Source: a virus. Taken from it: 49,146 bases of DNA. The stretch lies in the IMG/VR virus record IMGVR_UViG_3300025131_006800, positions 1 through 49,146 of that record. The stretch is one strand, 5' to 3'. Positions 15,065-22,108 of the stretch are shown here, piece after piece. The notes beneath the pieces are model-generated. The model did not search any database. It saw nothing but the letters and a program-made list of their open reading frames with translations, and was not told the origin of the DNA. Position numbers and translations under genes: made by a program. Positions within the stretch are counted from its first letter, which is position 1. Each line of letters opens with the position of its first letter.

Positions 15065-15324
15065 GGTGGAAAGTATACTTCAGAACGTAAGTTTCGAATT
15101 TGCCAACGTTCCCAAACAATGTCTTCTGTGTCGGATTCGTCAACACCAATAAGTGCAAATGTTTTGTAGACTTGTGCTGGACGGGGACCGTCGATGGTTT
15201 CTAAGGAATGAGTAGATCCACGCTCTTTCGCCCATTCACTTGGTGCTCCAAAAGCACAATAATGACGGTGTCCTACTTCTACTTCGTTAAAACTGACGTT
15301 GTGTGCTTGAAGTTGCTTTAGCAT
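15058..15324 (-). CDS. Hypothetical protein, 88 aa
   Basis: This is an unrecognised soluble protein (NVSFNEVEVGHRHYCAFGAP; VWERWQIRNLRSEVYFPPC). It is the first gene of a small operon with a strong sigma70-like promoter and an AGGAGA ribosome site 5 bases from ATG. Confidence 0.7.
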   Translation of the reverse strand: MLKQLQAHNVSFNEVEVGHRHYCAFGAPSEWAKERGSTHSLETIDGPRPAQVYKTFALIGVDESDTEDIVWERWQIRNLRSEVYFPPC

Positions 15325-15360
15325 GGAATCTCCTGTGCAAGTGTTTTAACTGTTACAACT

Positions 15361-15388
15361 ATTATAACATCTGCACAGGAAAAGTCAA
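15361..15388 (-). promoter_or_regulatory. Sigma70-like promoter with nearby inverted repeat
   Basis: On the minus strand, TTGACT (15388-15383) and TATAAT (15366-15361) lie 16 bases apart. A perfect 9-base inverted repeat, TCCTGTGCA at 15331-15339 and TGCACAGGA at 15372-15380 (plus strand), has one arm in the promoter spacer and one over the ribosome site. One arm is outside the transcript, so this would act on DNA, for example as an operator. Confidence 0.8.
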
Positions 15389-15393
15389 CCGTT

Positions 15394-16323
15394 TTATTCA
15401 AATAAAACGGATATTGATTCGTCGTGATTTACTCTACGAATTGCTTCTGAAAAGATCTCTGCAACAGAGATTATATTGACATGTTTGTTATCGCAAGGTA
15501 TTGTGTCGGTTATGTTCAGTTTCGCTATTGCTCCAGACTGTTTCATCTTGTCTGCACCTTCCTTGCTTAATACTCCGTGTGTTATATATGCTTGCACTTC
15601 TTCGGCGCCGTCTCTTAAGAGGGCCTGTGCCGCCTTGATTAATGTTCCTCCAGTATCTACGATATCGTCGATAATTATACATTGCTTCCCCTTAACGTTA
15701 CCAATGACATTCATTGCTTCGGACTCGTTAGCCCTATCTCGTCTTTTATCGATAATAGCAATATCACAATCTAATGCTTTTGCTAGTGATCTTGCTCGTG
15801 GAACACCTCCTGCATCGGGGGAAACAATAACGCCATTTCCTGCTTTCCCAATCATCGGGCTGTTGTTTAATTTTTTTACAAACAACGGTTTTGCTTTTAA
15901 ATCGTCTACAGGAATATCAAAAAACCCTTGTATTTGTCCTGCATGTAAATCCATTGTTAATACTCGATTAGCACCTGCTGATTCTATCATGTTTGCTACC
16001 AATTTGGCAGTAATCGGTGTTCTTGATCTAGATTTACGATCTTGTCTGCCATACCCATAATAAGGTACTACGGCAGTTATTCTACCTGCACTTGCTCTTT
16101 TACATGCATCTATTAAAATTAATAATTCCATTAAATTATCATTTGCTGGATTGCATGTACTTTGTATTATAAAAACGTCCTCGCCACGAACGTTATCTTT
16201 TACCTCTACCCAAATTTCATTATCAGCAAACCGTGTAACCAATGTTTCAGTTAGCCCACCATTTGCTAATTTAGCAATCGCCTCTGCTAATGGTTTATTT
16301 GAATTTCCTGCTATTAACTTCAT
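15394..16323 (-). CDS. prs: Ribose-phosphate pyrophosphokinase (PRPP synthetase)
   Basis: This is a complete 309-residue enzyme that transfers pyrophosphate from ATP to ribose-5-phosphate. Recognised segments are the start KLIAGNSNKPLAEAIA, VRGEDVFIIQSTCNPANDNL, YYGYGRQDRKSRSRTPITAK, the VSPDAGGVPRAR loop, and the PRPP-binding IIIDDIVDTGGTL. PRPP feeds purine, pyrimidine and NAD synthesis, and some T4-like phages carry prs. The PRTase at 1-532 could use its product. It is coupled to the next upstream gene at the start codon. Confidence 0.97.
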   Translation of the reverse strand: MKLIAGNSNKPLAEAIAKLANGGLTETLVTRFADNEIWVEVKDNVRGEDVFIIQSTCNPANDNLMELLILIDACKRASAGRITAVVPYYGYGRQDRKSRSRTPITAKLVANMIESAGANRVLTMDLHAGQIQGFFDIPVDDLKAKPLFVKKLNNSPMIGKAGNGVIVSPDAGGVPRARSLAKALDCDIAIIDKRRDRANESEAMNVIGNVKGKQCIIIDDIVDTGGTLIKAAQALLRDGAEEVQAYITHGVLSKEGADKMKQSGAIAKLNITDTIPCDNKHVNIISVAEIFSEAIRRVNHDESISVLFE

Positions 16324-16844
16324 TAAAGTGTCTCCGTAAAATATGTTGAGAAGTTGTATTGGTTTTTCTTCTTAAAAAGATAATTCCATAACCATTTGTA
16401 CCAAGGTACCACCCCGGTCTCAAACGTAAATATTTTACCTTTTGGTTTTGAATTGTATATATTAACATCGTCGATATATGCATAACTTTCTGCTTGTTTG
16501 GGATTAAATTTCTTCTCCCATGCAGGACTTATAGCATATATTATATGACCGTCATGTGCTTGTCGAGGAACAACTTGTGGAATGTACTGTACCGCTTCGC
16601 CAAATGCACATGTATAATGTACAAATTCGCTGACTGGATAAACAGTTTCCTCTCCTGGATTACCATACATAAAAACACAAGTTTTTCCTCCAGGATCTCT
16701 TGCTTTACATATATGTAAATCTCCAAATTGTTTTTTTACAACCTCTGAATAATTTGTCGCTTTAAAATGTTTCCTTGCGGTCATAGGTTGTAATTGTGTT
16801 TTATTAATATTTTCTATTATGATTAATAAATCTTCAATCTTCAT
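16323..16844 (-). CDS. Hypothetical protein, 173 aa
   Basis: This is an unrecognised protein, soluble, with a helical start (KIEDLLIIIENINKTQL), a middle rich in Tyr and Val (VYPVSEFVHYTCAFGEAVQY) and a basic, Trp-rich end (WYKWLWNYLFKKKNQYN). It overlaps the 2Fe-2S ferredoxin gene by 11 bases and abuts prs. Confidence 0.65.
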   Translation of the reverse strand: MKIEDLLIIIENINKTQLQPMTARKHFKATNYSEVVKKQFGDLHICKARDPGGKTCVFMYGNPGEETVYPVSEFVHYTCAFGEAVQYIPQVVPRQAHDGHIIYAISPAWEKKFNPKQAESYAYIDDVNIYNSKPKGKIFTFETGVVPWYKWLWNYLFKKKNQYNFSTYFTETL

Positions 16845-17136
16845 TGACTATTATAAATTTGCTTCCATCATGTTGTTCGGTTAAACGTATTTGACAACCC
16901 AATTTTGAATCGTCATATCTATTTAATGCATAGGCATCTAAAGTTGCATCTTCTTCTTCGTTTACTGGATCAATAGTTCCAGTTACTCGAACATGGCATG
17001 TTGCACAATCGCAACATCCGCCACAAATACCAACTCCATGATCTAAATTATTACGAACAATACATGTTAATAATGTTTCGTTAATATTAAAATCAACGTC
17101 ATTCGTTCTTCCGAGTTTATCTATTATTGTAATCAT
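16834..17136 (-). CDS. 2Fe-2S ferredoxin (adrenodoxin/plant-like fold)
   Basis: The cluster cysteines are visible in CGGCCDCATCHVRV, with the last one in SKLGCQIRL, the CX5CX2C...C pattern of vertebrate- or bacterial-type 2Fe-2S ferredoxins (one extra Cys is present). The end LTEQHDGSKFIIVNE matches the family. It carries single electrons; the reductase at 18155-19150 in the same operon is a plausible partner. It overlaps the amidinotransferase-like gene by 4 bases. Confidence 0.9.
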   Translation of the reverse strand: MITIIDKLGRTNDVDFNINETLLTCIVRNNLDHGVGICGGCCDCATCHVRVTGTIDPVNEEEDATLDAYALNRYDDSKLGCQIRLTEQHDGSKFIIVNED

Positions 17137-18158
17137 TTTTCCCTTAATATATCACATGTTATACAATGTAGTCCATGATCAAAAAACCATCTATGACGAA
17201 GGGGAACTGTAATAAGTTCGTGTCCTTCTTGTTCAATTTTCTTTTTTAAATTGCTATCAGTACCGACTGTTAAACTGAGATCAGGATTGATTGTTAACAT
17301 ATTTACATCGAAATGAGTTTCGTATGCTCTGCCAGTCCAATTACTAAAATTGGCATTAATTGTTTCTACTACTTCTTTGGGGTTATCTCCATCAAAACCT
17401 GCTATATCCCATTCACCATCTGTTAACGAATGTATCGCATCTGAATAATTTATTGCACCCTCGTCGTGACCTATTACATTAAAACCAAATTTATTACAAA
17501 AAAGATGTGTCCAATTTGGGAATGTTCTGTTTAAGTCTTTTTCAGAAACACGTTGAGAATAAACTACTAATCCTTCTCTTAATGTTGCCATTGCGGCATC
17601 TACATGTCCTGATATATCTGTTTTAATGTATTTTGTATCTTTAGGAAAAACTGGTTTTAATACTTCAAATTCTTCATCTGTTATTTCCTTACCAATAATT
17701 AAAGTATCATTACATCTAAAAATACATGGTATGTGCATTTTCCGATATTGTGTTTTATTAAACGATGTTATATCATTATCTATAATATCTTCAAATAATG
17801 TTACCATTTCTGTAAGACCAATAACTACGTCTTTATAAACTATTATTTCATTTCGTGGAGAAATAGGAATAGGTAACTTTTTAAATTCAGGATCCCAGGT
17901 ATCAAGTCGTTCTAGGTATTTGGTTTGCCATTTTTCAAAAGCAAACGGTCTTAATACTTTAACACCGTGTTGTTCTAAAATGTGTTGGATGTTATTTAAA
18001 TCTTCTTCTGTTTCCTGTGCAATTTTCATTAGCCAGGGTTTTATAGCATCAAACTGACTAAAATTTAAAGTTTTTTTTAATAAATCTGGTGGTATGAAAT
18101 CTCCCAACATAACTATTTTGAGAGGATCCCAACCATTTTCCGAATATGCATGAATCAT
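17133..18158 (-). CDS. Amidinotransferase-like enzyme (pentein fold)
   Basis: The end LRHRWFFDHGLHCITCDILR matches the catalytic Cys region of glycine/inosamine amidinotransferases (GGSFHC.T.DVRR), with C332 as the probable nucleophile. SGHVDAAMATLREG carries the catalytic His, and SPRNEIIVYKDVVIGLTE matches the early conserved region. Length of 341 residues is near the family's size. Such enzymes move an amidino group from arginine to an amine acceptor; dimethylarginine hydrolases and arginine deiminases share the fold, so the exact reaction is uncertain. It sits between the ferredoxin and its reductase. Confidence 0.75.
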   Translation of the reverse strand: MIHAYSENGWDPLKIVMLGDFIPPDLLKKTLNFSQFDAIKPWLMKIAQETEEDLNNIQHILEQHGVKVLRPFAFEKWQTKYLERLDTWDPEFKKLPIPISPRNEIIVYKDVVIGLTEMVTLFEDIIDNDITSFNKTQYRKMHIPCIFRCNDTLIIGKEITDEEFEVLKPVFPKDTKYIKTDISGHVDAAMATLREGLVVYSQRVSEKDLNRTFPNWTHLFCNKFGFNVIGHDEGAINYSDAIHSLTDGEWDIAGFDGDNPKEVVETINANFSNWTGRAYETHFDVNMLTINPDLSLTVGTDSNLKKKIEQEGHELITVPLRHRWFFDHGLHCITCDILREK

Positions 18159-19150
18159 TTTTTTAACTTCTCTTGTAATGCCGTGCTTGTCGTAGTATAC
18201 ATAAATTCAGGATCGGATTTATGTATTCTTTTATATGCTTCTTGAACTGCTAATGTTGTTTCATGAAATCCAGATAAAATTAATTTTAGTTTGCCTGGAT
18301 ATATATTACAATCACCTACTGCAAATATACCTGGTGTGCTTGATTGGAACTTTTCTGTATCAACAGGTATACGTTTATCAACATTGTATATATCTTGTGG
18401 TATTCCATTAATAGCATTTATATCTGTAAGCAATCCAAAAAACATAAAAACTTTATCTGCTTTAAGAGTAACTCGCTCGCCTTTTTTGTTTATTGTTATT
18501 TTGTTACCTTCTATTTTTTCAGGTTTCCATCCAAAGAATTTTCTAATATTATCTTCATTTTTAACTGCTTCTACATTGGCAGGTACTGCTTTAAATTTAT
18601 CTGATCTATGTACAAGTGTTAATCTACATTTACTATGTAGTTCTAATGCCCAATCAATAGCAGAATCGCCTCCTCCAAAAATAACAACATCATCACCTAT
18701 AATTTCGTCGATATTTTTTACTGCAAAATCAACTATATTATCTGCTTCTGCTTTAGCAAGCCCGTGTACTTCAGGACGCCTTGCTATAAATTTTCCTGGT
18801 CCAGATGCTAAGAAAATATTCCTAGTCATTAATGTTTCACCATTTGATAGTTCAACTGTATAATTTCCAATTTCGTGTCGTTGTACAACTTTTACATCTG
18901 TATTTAAAAAATATGTTGGATCAAATGGTTTTATTTGTTCCTCTAATGCTTTAACATGTTCTTTAGCAGTTTGGTAAGGAACACCTGGTATATCATATAT
19001 TGGTTTTTCAGGATACAATTCTATGCATTGCCCACCTACTTGACTTAGTGAGTCAATTAATGCACATTTTAAATTAAGTAAACCTGCTTCAAATACTGTA
19101 AAGAGTCCAACAGGTCCGGCTCCTACAATTACAATGTCAAAATTTTTCAT
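18155..19150 (-). CDS. Ferredoxin-NADP reductase, thioredoxin-reductase-like type
   Basis: The FAD site is IVIVGAGPVGLFTVFEAG, the NADPH site VVIFGGGDSAIDWALEL, and the second FAD motif GIFAVGDCNIYPGK. The redox CXXC of thioredoxin reductase is absent from the place before GGDSA, which is the hallmark of TrxR-like ferredoxin-NADP reductases. Its 331 residues are the usual size. It would reduce one or both ferredoxins coded here, providing electrons for Fe-S assembly and radical SAM enzymes. It overlaps its neighbours by 4 bases. Confidence 0.9.
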   Translation of the reverse strand: MKNFDIVIVGAGPVGLFTVFEAGLLNLKCALIDSLSQVGGQCIELYPEKPIYDIPGVPYQTAKEHVKALEEQIKPFDPTYFLNTDVKVVQRHEIGNYTVELSNGETLMTRNIFLASGPGKFIARRPEVHGLAKAEADNIVDFAVKNIDEIIGDDVVIFGGGDSAIDWALELHSKCRLTLVHRSDKFKAVPANVEAVKNEDNIRKFFGWKPEKIEGNKITINKKGERVTLKADKVFMFFGLLTDINAINGIPQDIYNVDKRIPVDTEKFQSSTPGIFAVGDCNIYPGKLKLILSGFHETTLAVQEAYKRIHKSDPEFMYTTTSTALQEKLKK

Positions 19151-19647
19151 GCTAAATGCTCCAAATCAATGTGTATATTCTTTTGAGTAAAATAATCATG
19201 TATCATATAAGTTTGTATATAATATTCTTTATCTCCTGCTACATAGTCTGTTTTCTTTTCTATTTTTCTTATGTCAATTGATTTTGATTGTTGAGTATAT
19301 CTCAATTCTGTAATATGAGAAAAACCAACTTCAGAAAAATACGTTTTGTAAATCGGACCATGAAATATATTAATTATATGTACATTACCAAGGAATTTTT
19401 TTAATCCCGGAATAGCATCTTGTATATTAATGTTATTTAAAACCGTATCTGATTTAATACCAAAATTAGGAAAGCAAAAGTTTTCTGCTAGGATTATTTT
19501 ATTTTTTATAAAAACGTTTGACGCTATATCATATAATACTTGATGCCCAATATACCTGTTATGATCTCTGTTTTCATATTTTAATATATTAGGTTGTTCT
19601 TCAAAATATATAATTAGATGATTAAGATATGCGTCCTGGTATGTCAT
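19147..19647 (-). CDS. Hypothetical protein, 166 aa
   Basis: This is an unrecognised soluble protein. It has alternating hydrophobic segments suggesting alpha/beta structure (IILAENFCFPNFGI, NVHIINIFHGPIYKTYF) and a helical end. It is coupled by ATGA overlap to both the reductase and the second ClpS. Confidence 0.65.
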   Translation of the reverse strand: MTYQDAYLNHLIIYFEEQPNILKYENRDHNRYIGHQVLYDIASNVFIKNKIILAENFCFPNFGIKSDTVLNNINIQDAIPGLKKFLGNVHIINIFHGPIYKTYFSEVGFSHITELRYTQQSKSIDIRKIEKKTDYVAGDKEYYIQTYMIHDYFTQKNIHIDLEHLA

Positions 19648-19928
19648 AATGCTTTAAGTGAAAATTCAAGTGGCATATTATTGATACGAGAAATTTTTGT
19701 TGCTTCGATTGTTTTTTGTTCTGCTATCTCATAACTGTAGGTACCTAAGGCAACATTGTCTGAACTTTTACATTTTTCAATTAATTGCATACTAATGGTT
19801 TCGGGGATATTGAATACATGTTCCATGACTTTAAGTAAAAAATCATCCGGAGTTGCTACACTATATTCAATAATGACAGCATACTTACTTGGAGGTATCT
19901 GCCTATCTTTAAGTTCAACATCATTCAT
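19644..19928 (-). CDS. Divergent ClpS-like adaptor
   Basis: The fold pattern of ClpS is preserved: PSKYAVIIEYSVATPDDFLL in place of the usual NDDYTPMEFV, a helix (VMEHVFNIPETISMQLIEKC), an ALGTYSYEIAEQKTIEATKI segment and the final PLEFSLKAL. The NDDYTP substrate-pocket residues are changed, so it may recognise other N-termini or act as a decoy. The phage also carries a canonical ClpS at 12742-13050. It follows a terminator at 19941-19977 and has no clear ribosome site. Confidence 0.75.
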   Translation of the reverse strand: MNDVELKDRQIPPSKYAVIIEYSVATPDDFLLKVMEHVFNIPETISMQLIEKCKSSDNVALGTYSYEIAEQKTIEATKISRINNMPLEFSLKAL

Positions 19929-19940
19929 ACATATATTTAA

Positions 19941-19977
19941 TTAAATTTAAAGTGGGGGCTTCTCTCCATGCCCCCAC
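19941..19977 (-). terminator. Rho-independent terminator
   Basis: On the minus strand, GTGGGGGC and GCCCCCAC form a perfect 8-base stem around a 10-base loop, followed by TTTAAATTTAAT. It ends the transcript of the gene at 19987-20241 (and possibly hsp20). Confidence 0.8.
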
Positions 19978-19986
19978 ATAAATTAA

Positions 19987-20241
19987 TTATTCAGCGTCAG
20001 TTTCTTCATTTCCATCTCGTTTTTCAACGAACGAATAAAGTTCTTCTGCTTTTTTCTTAATGTTACTAATTGAATAAGTTTCTGGTTGGAGGCTTTTGTA
20101 AAGTTCCATATTTGCTTCGCCTTGTTCTTTTGCAAGTTCCCACATTTGATATGAAAATTCTTCTTTACGTTTCATTGATTCTTGAAGATATTGTTGTGCC
20201 ATCTCAAGTAATCTAAATCTAAGTTCAAATGGATTTGACAT
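19987..20241 (-). CDS. Hypothetical helical protein, 84 aa
   Basis: The start is the ATG at 20241, 6 bases after AAAGGA. The protein is nearly all helix (FELRFRLLEMAQQYLQESMK, WELAKEQGEANMELYKSL) with an acidic tail. It resembles small helical proteins found in T4-like marine phages, but I know no function. It is isolated between two terminators just after hsp20, suggesting separate control. Confidence 0.75.
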   Translation of the reverse strand: MSNPFELRFRLLEMAQQYLQESMKRKEEFSYQMWELAKEQGEANMELYKSLQPETYSISNIKKKAEELYSFVEKRDGNEETDAE

Positions 20242-20274
20242 AATTATTCCTTTCTGTGTGTGTGTGAATGTGTG

Positions 20275-20311
20275 TGTCAAAGTGTGGGGGTTTCTAAATT
20301 GAAGCCCCCAC
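20275..20311 (-). terminator. Probable terminator after hsp20
   Basis: On the minus strand, GTGGGGG and CCCCCAC pair, with TTC/GAA inside, around an AT-rich loop. The following T-run is weak (ACTTTGAC), so partial read-through into the next gene is likely. Confidence 0.6.
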
Positions 20312-20319
20312 TGAAAATA

Positions 20320-20781
20320 TTAATTAACTATAATAGGGATTTCCTTGGGCTTTTCTTCCTCAGGTATATCCTGTTCTAAGTCAATTACCAGCATGCCGTT
20401 TGTAAGAGTTGCATTTTTAACAAGTACATGCGGGCCTAAGCGAAAAGTTCTCTCAAAAGAACGATTTGCAATACCGCGATGAACTAGACATGTTGTATTG
20501 TCTCCTTCATCTGCTTTGTCTTCTATTGCACCTTTAACTGTAAGGTTACGTTCTTTTTGCGTAACTTTTATATCGCCTTCACCAAAGCCAGCAATGGCCA
20601 TTGAAATTATCCATTTACCGTCCTCGATTTGCTCGATGTTGTAGGGTGGATACCCTGTGGATGTTCCGCTATATGAATTAGAGAACTGCTCTAAGTCCCT
20701 AAACATGCGGTCCATTCCAACCGTAAATGGTGTAAGTGAAGTAATGAAATCGTTAAGATTTCCAGTGTGAATTCTAGTCAT
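20320..20781 (-). CDS. hsp20: Small heat-shock protein Hsp20
   Basis: This 153-residue protein has the IbpA-type architecture: LTPFTVGMDRMFRDLEQF at the start, PPYNIEQIEDGKWIISMAIAG leading the alpha-crystallin domain, GIANRSFERTFRLGPHVLV, and ATLTNGMLVIDLEQDIPEEE with the C-terminal IPI motif. Hsp20 proteins hold unfolding proteins; T4-like cyanophages carry them too. The ATG at 20781 follows AGGAG by 6 bases. It has its own sigma70-like promoter and a structured leader of about 140 bases (see that entry). Confidence 0.95.
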   Translation of the reverse strand: MTRIHTGNLNDFITSLTPFTVGMDRMFRDLEQFSNSYSGTSTGYPPYNIEQIEDGKWIISMAIAGFGEGDIKVTQKERNLTVKGAIEDKADEGDNTTCLVHRGIANRSFERTFRLGPHVLVKNATLTNGMLVIDLEQDIPEEEKPKEIPIIVN

Positions 20782-20920
20782 AATCTTCTCCTGTATAAGC
20801 AAGAATAATAATTTTGAGATGAACCACCATTGGTCTCACCTCTGGTAACAAGTGTTGAAACACCTTACCTAAACTCATAATTGGATCGACGATACGTCCG
20901 TATCACTTACATTATGAGTT
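20782..20920 (-). promoter_or_regulatory. Structured hsp20 leader, possible ROSE-like RNA thermometer
   Basis: The predicted transcript begins near 20920 with a 9-base stem (20873-20881 with 20911-20919), whose loop holds a smaller GATACG...CGTATC hairpin. Nearest the gene, 20786-20805 can fold as UUCUUGCU, a five-base loop UAUAC, and AGGAGAA, hiding the ribosome site. UUGCU facing AGGA is the pattern of ROSE thermometers, which control alphaproteobacterial hsp20 genes. The fold was drawn by hand. Confidence 0.5.
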
Positions 20921-20926
20921 GTTACT

Positions 20927-20955
20927 ATTGTAACAAAAATATTTATCAAAGTCAA
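20927..20955 (-). promoter_or_regulatory. Sigma70-like promoter of hsp20
   Basis: On the minus strand, TTGACT (20955-20950) and TACAAT (20932-20927) are 17 bases apart. The -35 box overlaps the last codons of rpsU. Confidence 0.75.
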
Positions 20956-21161
20956 TATCTCTTTTGATACTGCTCAATTAGTTTTTGATTACGTTTTCTA
21001 ATCCGTGCCTTAGCACGTTCTTTTTTAAGCCTGCGTTTTTCGCCAGGCTTTGTAAAATATTGTTTTTCTCTTAATACATTAAATGTATTTTCGTTGTTTA
21101 CTAGTCTTTTTAATTTTTTGATCGCTTTGTCTGGATGGCCTATTACTATTACTGTTATCAT
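20952..21161 (-). CDS. rpsU: Ribosomal protein bS21
   Basis: The 69-residue protein matches bS21: MITVIVIGHPDKAIKKLKRL at the start (host form: v.v...e..e.AlrrfKr), then LREKQYFTKPGEKRRLKKER and a basic end. bS21 sits near the 3' end of 16S rRNA and influences initiation; phage bS21 can be incorporated into host ribosomes. Its ATG at 21161 overlaps the stop of infC as ATGA, so the two are translated together. Confidence 0.93.
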   Translation of the reverse strand: MITVIVIGHPDKAIKKLKRLVNNENTFNVLREKQYFTKPGEKRRLKKERAKARIRKRNQKLIEQYQKRY

Positions 21162-21691
21162 TCTGCGGTTATTATGCAACTAAATCGGCCATGTGTCCTA
21201 CTAATGCTTGAATCAAATTTGACATTATCCAGTGCCTCAAGCACCCTATCAAAAAATGATTTATAATCAAACAGAGCTATTTCTCTGCCTTTAGTCTTTA
21301 CAACGACTTTGACCTTACTGCCTTTATTTATAAAATCTTTAATTTTTCGACACTTTGTTTCAAAGTCATGTTGATCAATGGATGGTCTGAAATCCATCTC
21401 TTTCAATTGGGTTAATTTCTGTTGCTTTTTTTGTTGTTTTTTAATCTTTTGTTGATCAAAGTTAAACTTAGCATAATCTATAATTTTACATACAGGTGGG
21501 TTAGAAGTTGGATTGATACATACCAAATCCAACCCTGCATCTTCTGCTATATATAATGCTTTACCCGGCGATACTAATCCATGATTCTGCTTTTCAGAAT
21601 CAATCAATCTTACTTGTTTAAAACGTAAACAATCTCTATTAGTTAGGTTGTTCTTTTTAGGTGGTTGCCTATAAACCTTTTGTCTTCTCAA
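21158..21691 (-). CDS. infC: Translation initiation factor IF3
   Basis: This is a full-length IF3 (177 residues; E. coli has 180). The N-domain has LVSPGKALYIAEDAGLDLVC and CKIIDYAKF, then a Lys/Gln-rich linker. The C-domain has KEMDFRPSIDQHDFETKCRK and a KVKVVVKTKGREI strand with the usual VLEALDN end. IF3 splits ribosomes and rejects wrong start codons. The only possible start is TTG at 21691, 7 bases after AAGGAG. Cellular infC also uses a rare start codon, which lets IF3 limit its own synthesis; the same control may exist here. Confidence 0.95.
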   Translation of the reverse strand: MRRQKVYRQPPKKNNLTNRDCLRFKQVRLIDSEKQNHGLVSPGKALYIAEDAGLDLVCINPTSNPPVCKIIDYAKFNFDQQKIKKQQKKQQKLTQLKEMDFRPSIDQHDFETKCRKIKDFINKGSKVKVVVKTKGREIALFDYKSFFDRVLEALDNVKFDSSISRTHGRFSCIITAE

Positions 21692-21703
21692 TTTCTCTCC
21701 TTC

Positions 21704-22105
21704 TTAGGGTGCAAAGTCTTCTGCTTGTTGCAGGGTGTCAATAAAATGTTCTATGGTAGTAAATATTTGACATAAACTACCAAATGATAATATCTTAGTA
21801 ATAGATTCATTCTTGCCAATTAATATTACAAATTTGTCAATAAGATAAGGAGATATCCAATATACATCCTTATCCTTAAACTCTAAATCAAAAATTACAG
21901 AATCAACATGTGCTAAATTTAATAATAGCCAATCGTAATTTTTTCCAACAAAAATATAAAACGTTAAATTACTTTCTAAGTATAGTGATTCGTATTCGGT
22001 TATTATTTGTTCTGTAAACGATAAGTTATCGCTTATGATAATAATTTTTTTACCAATTGAGGGAATTAAAATGCTAGGTTCAGTTATCTGAATTGTTTCT
22101 GACAT
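21704..22105 (-). CDS. Hypothetical protein, 133 aa
   Basis: This is an unrecognised protein with an alternating strand/helix pattern (KKIIIISDNLSFTEQIITEY; VDSVIFDLEFKDKDV; KFVILIGKNESITKIL), suggesting a small Rossmann or receiver-like fold without the phosphorylation residues in clear form. It lies just upstream of infC and could share its transcript. Confidence 0.65.
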   Translation of the reverse strand: MSETIQITEPSILIPSIGKKIIIISDNLSFTEQIITEYESLYLESNLTFYIFVGKNYDWLLLNLAHVDSVIFDLEFKDKDVYWISPYLIDKFVILIGKNESITKILSFGSLCQIFTTIEHFIDTLQQAEDFAP

Positions 22106-22108
22106 AAT

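Noticed and set aside
15476-16060. Long open frame on the plus strand opposite prs
   Set aside because: It is a mirror of the well-conserved prs gene and has no protein-like features of its own.
18291-18863. Long open frame on the plus strand opposite the ferredoxin-NADP reductase
   Set aside because: The minus-strand reductase explains the sequence; the reverse frame is Ser/Leu-rich, as antisense frames usually are.
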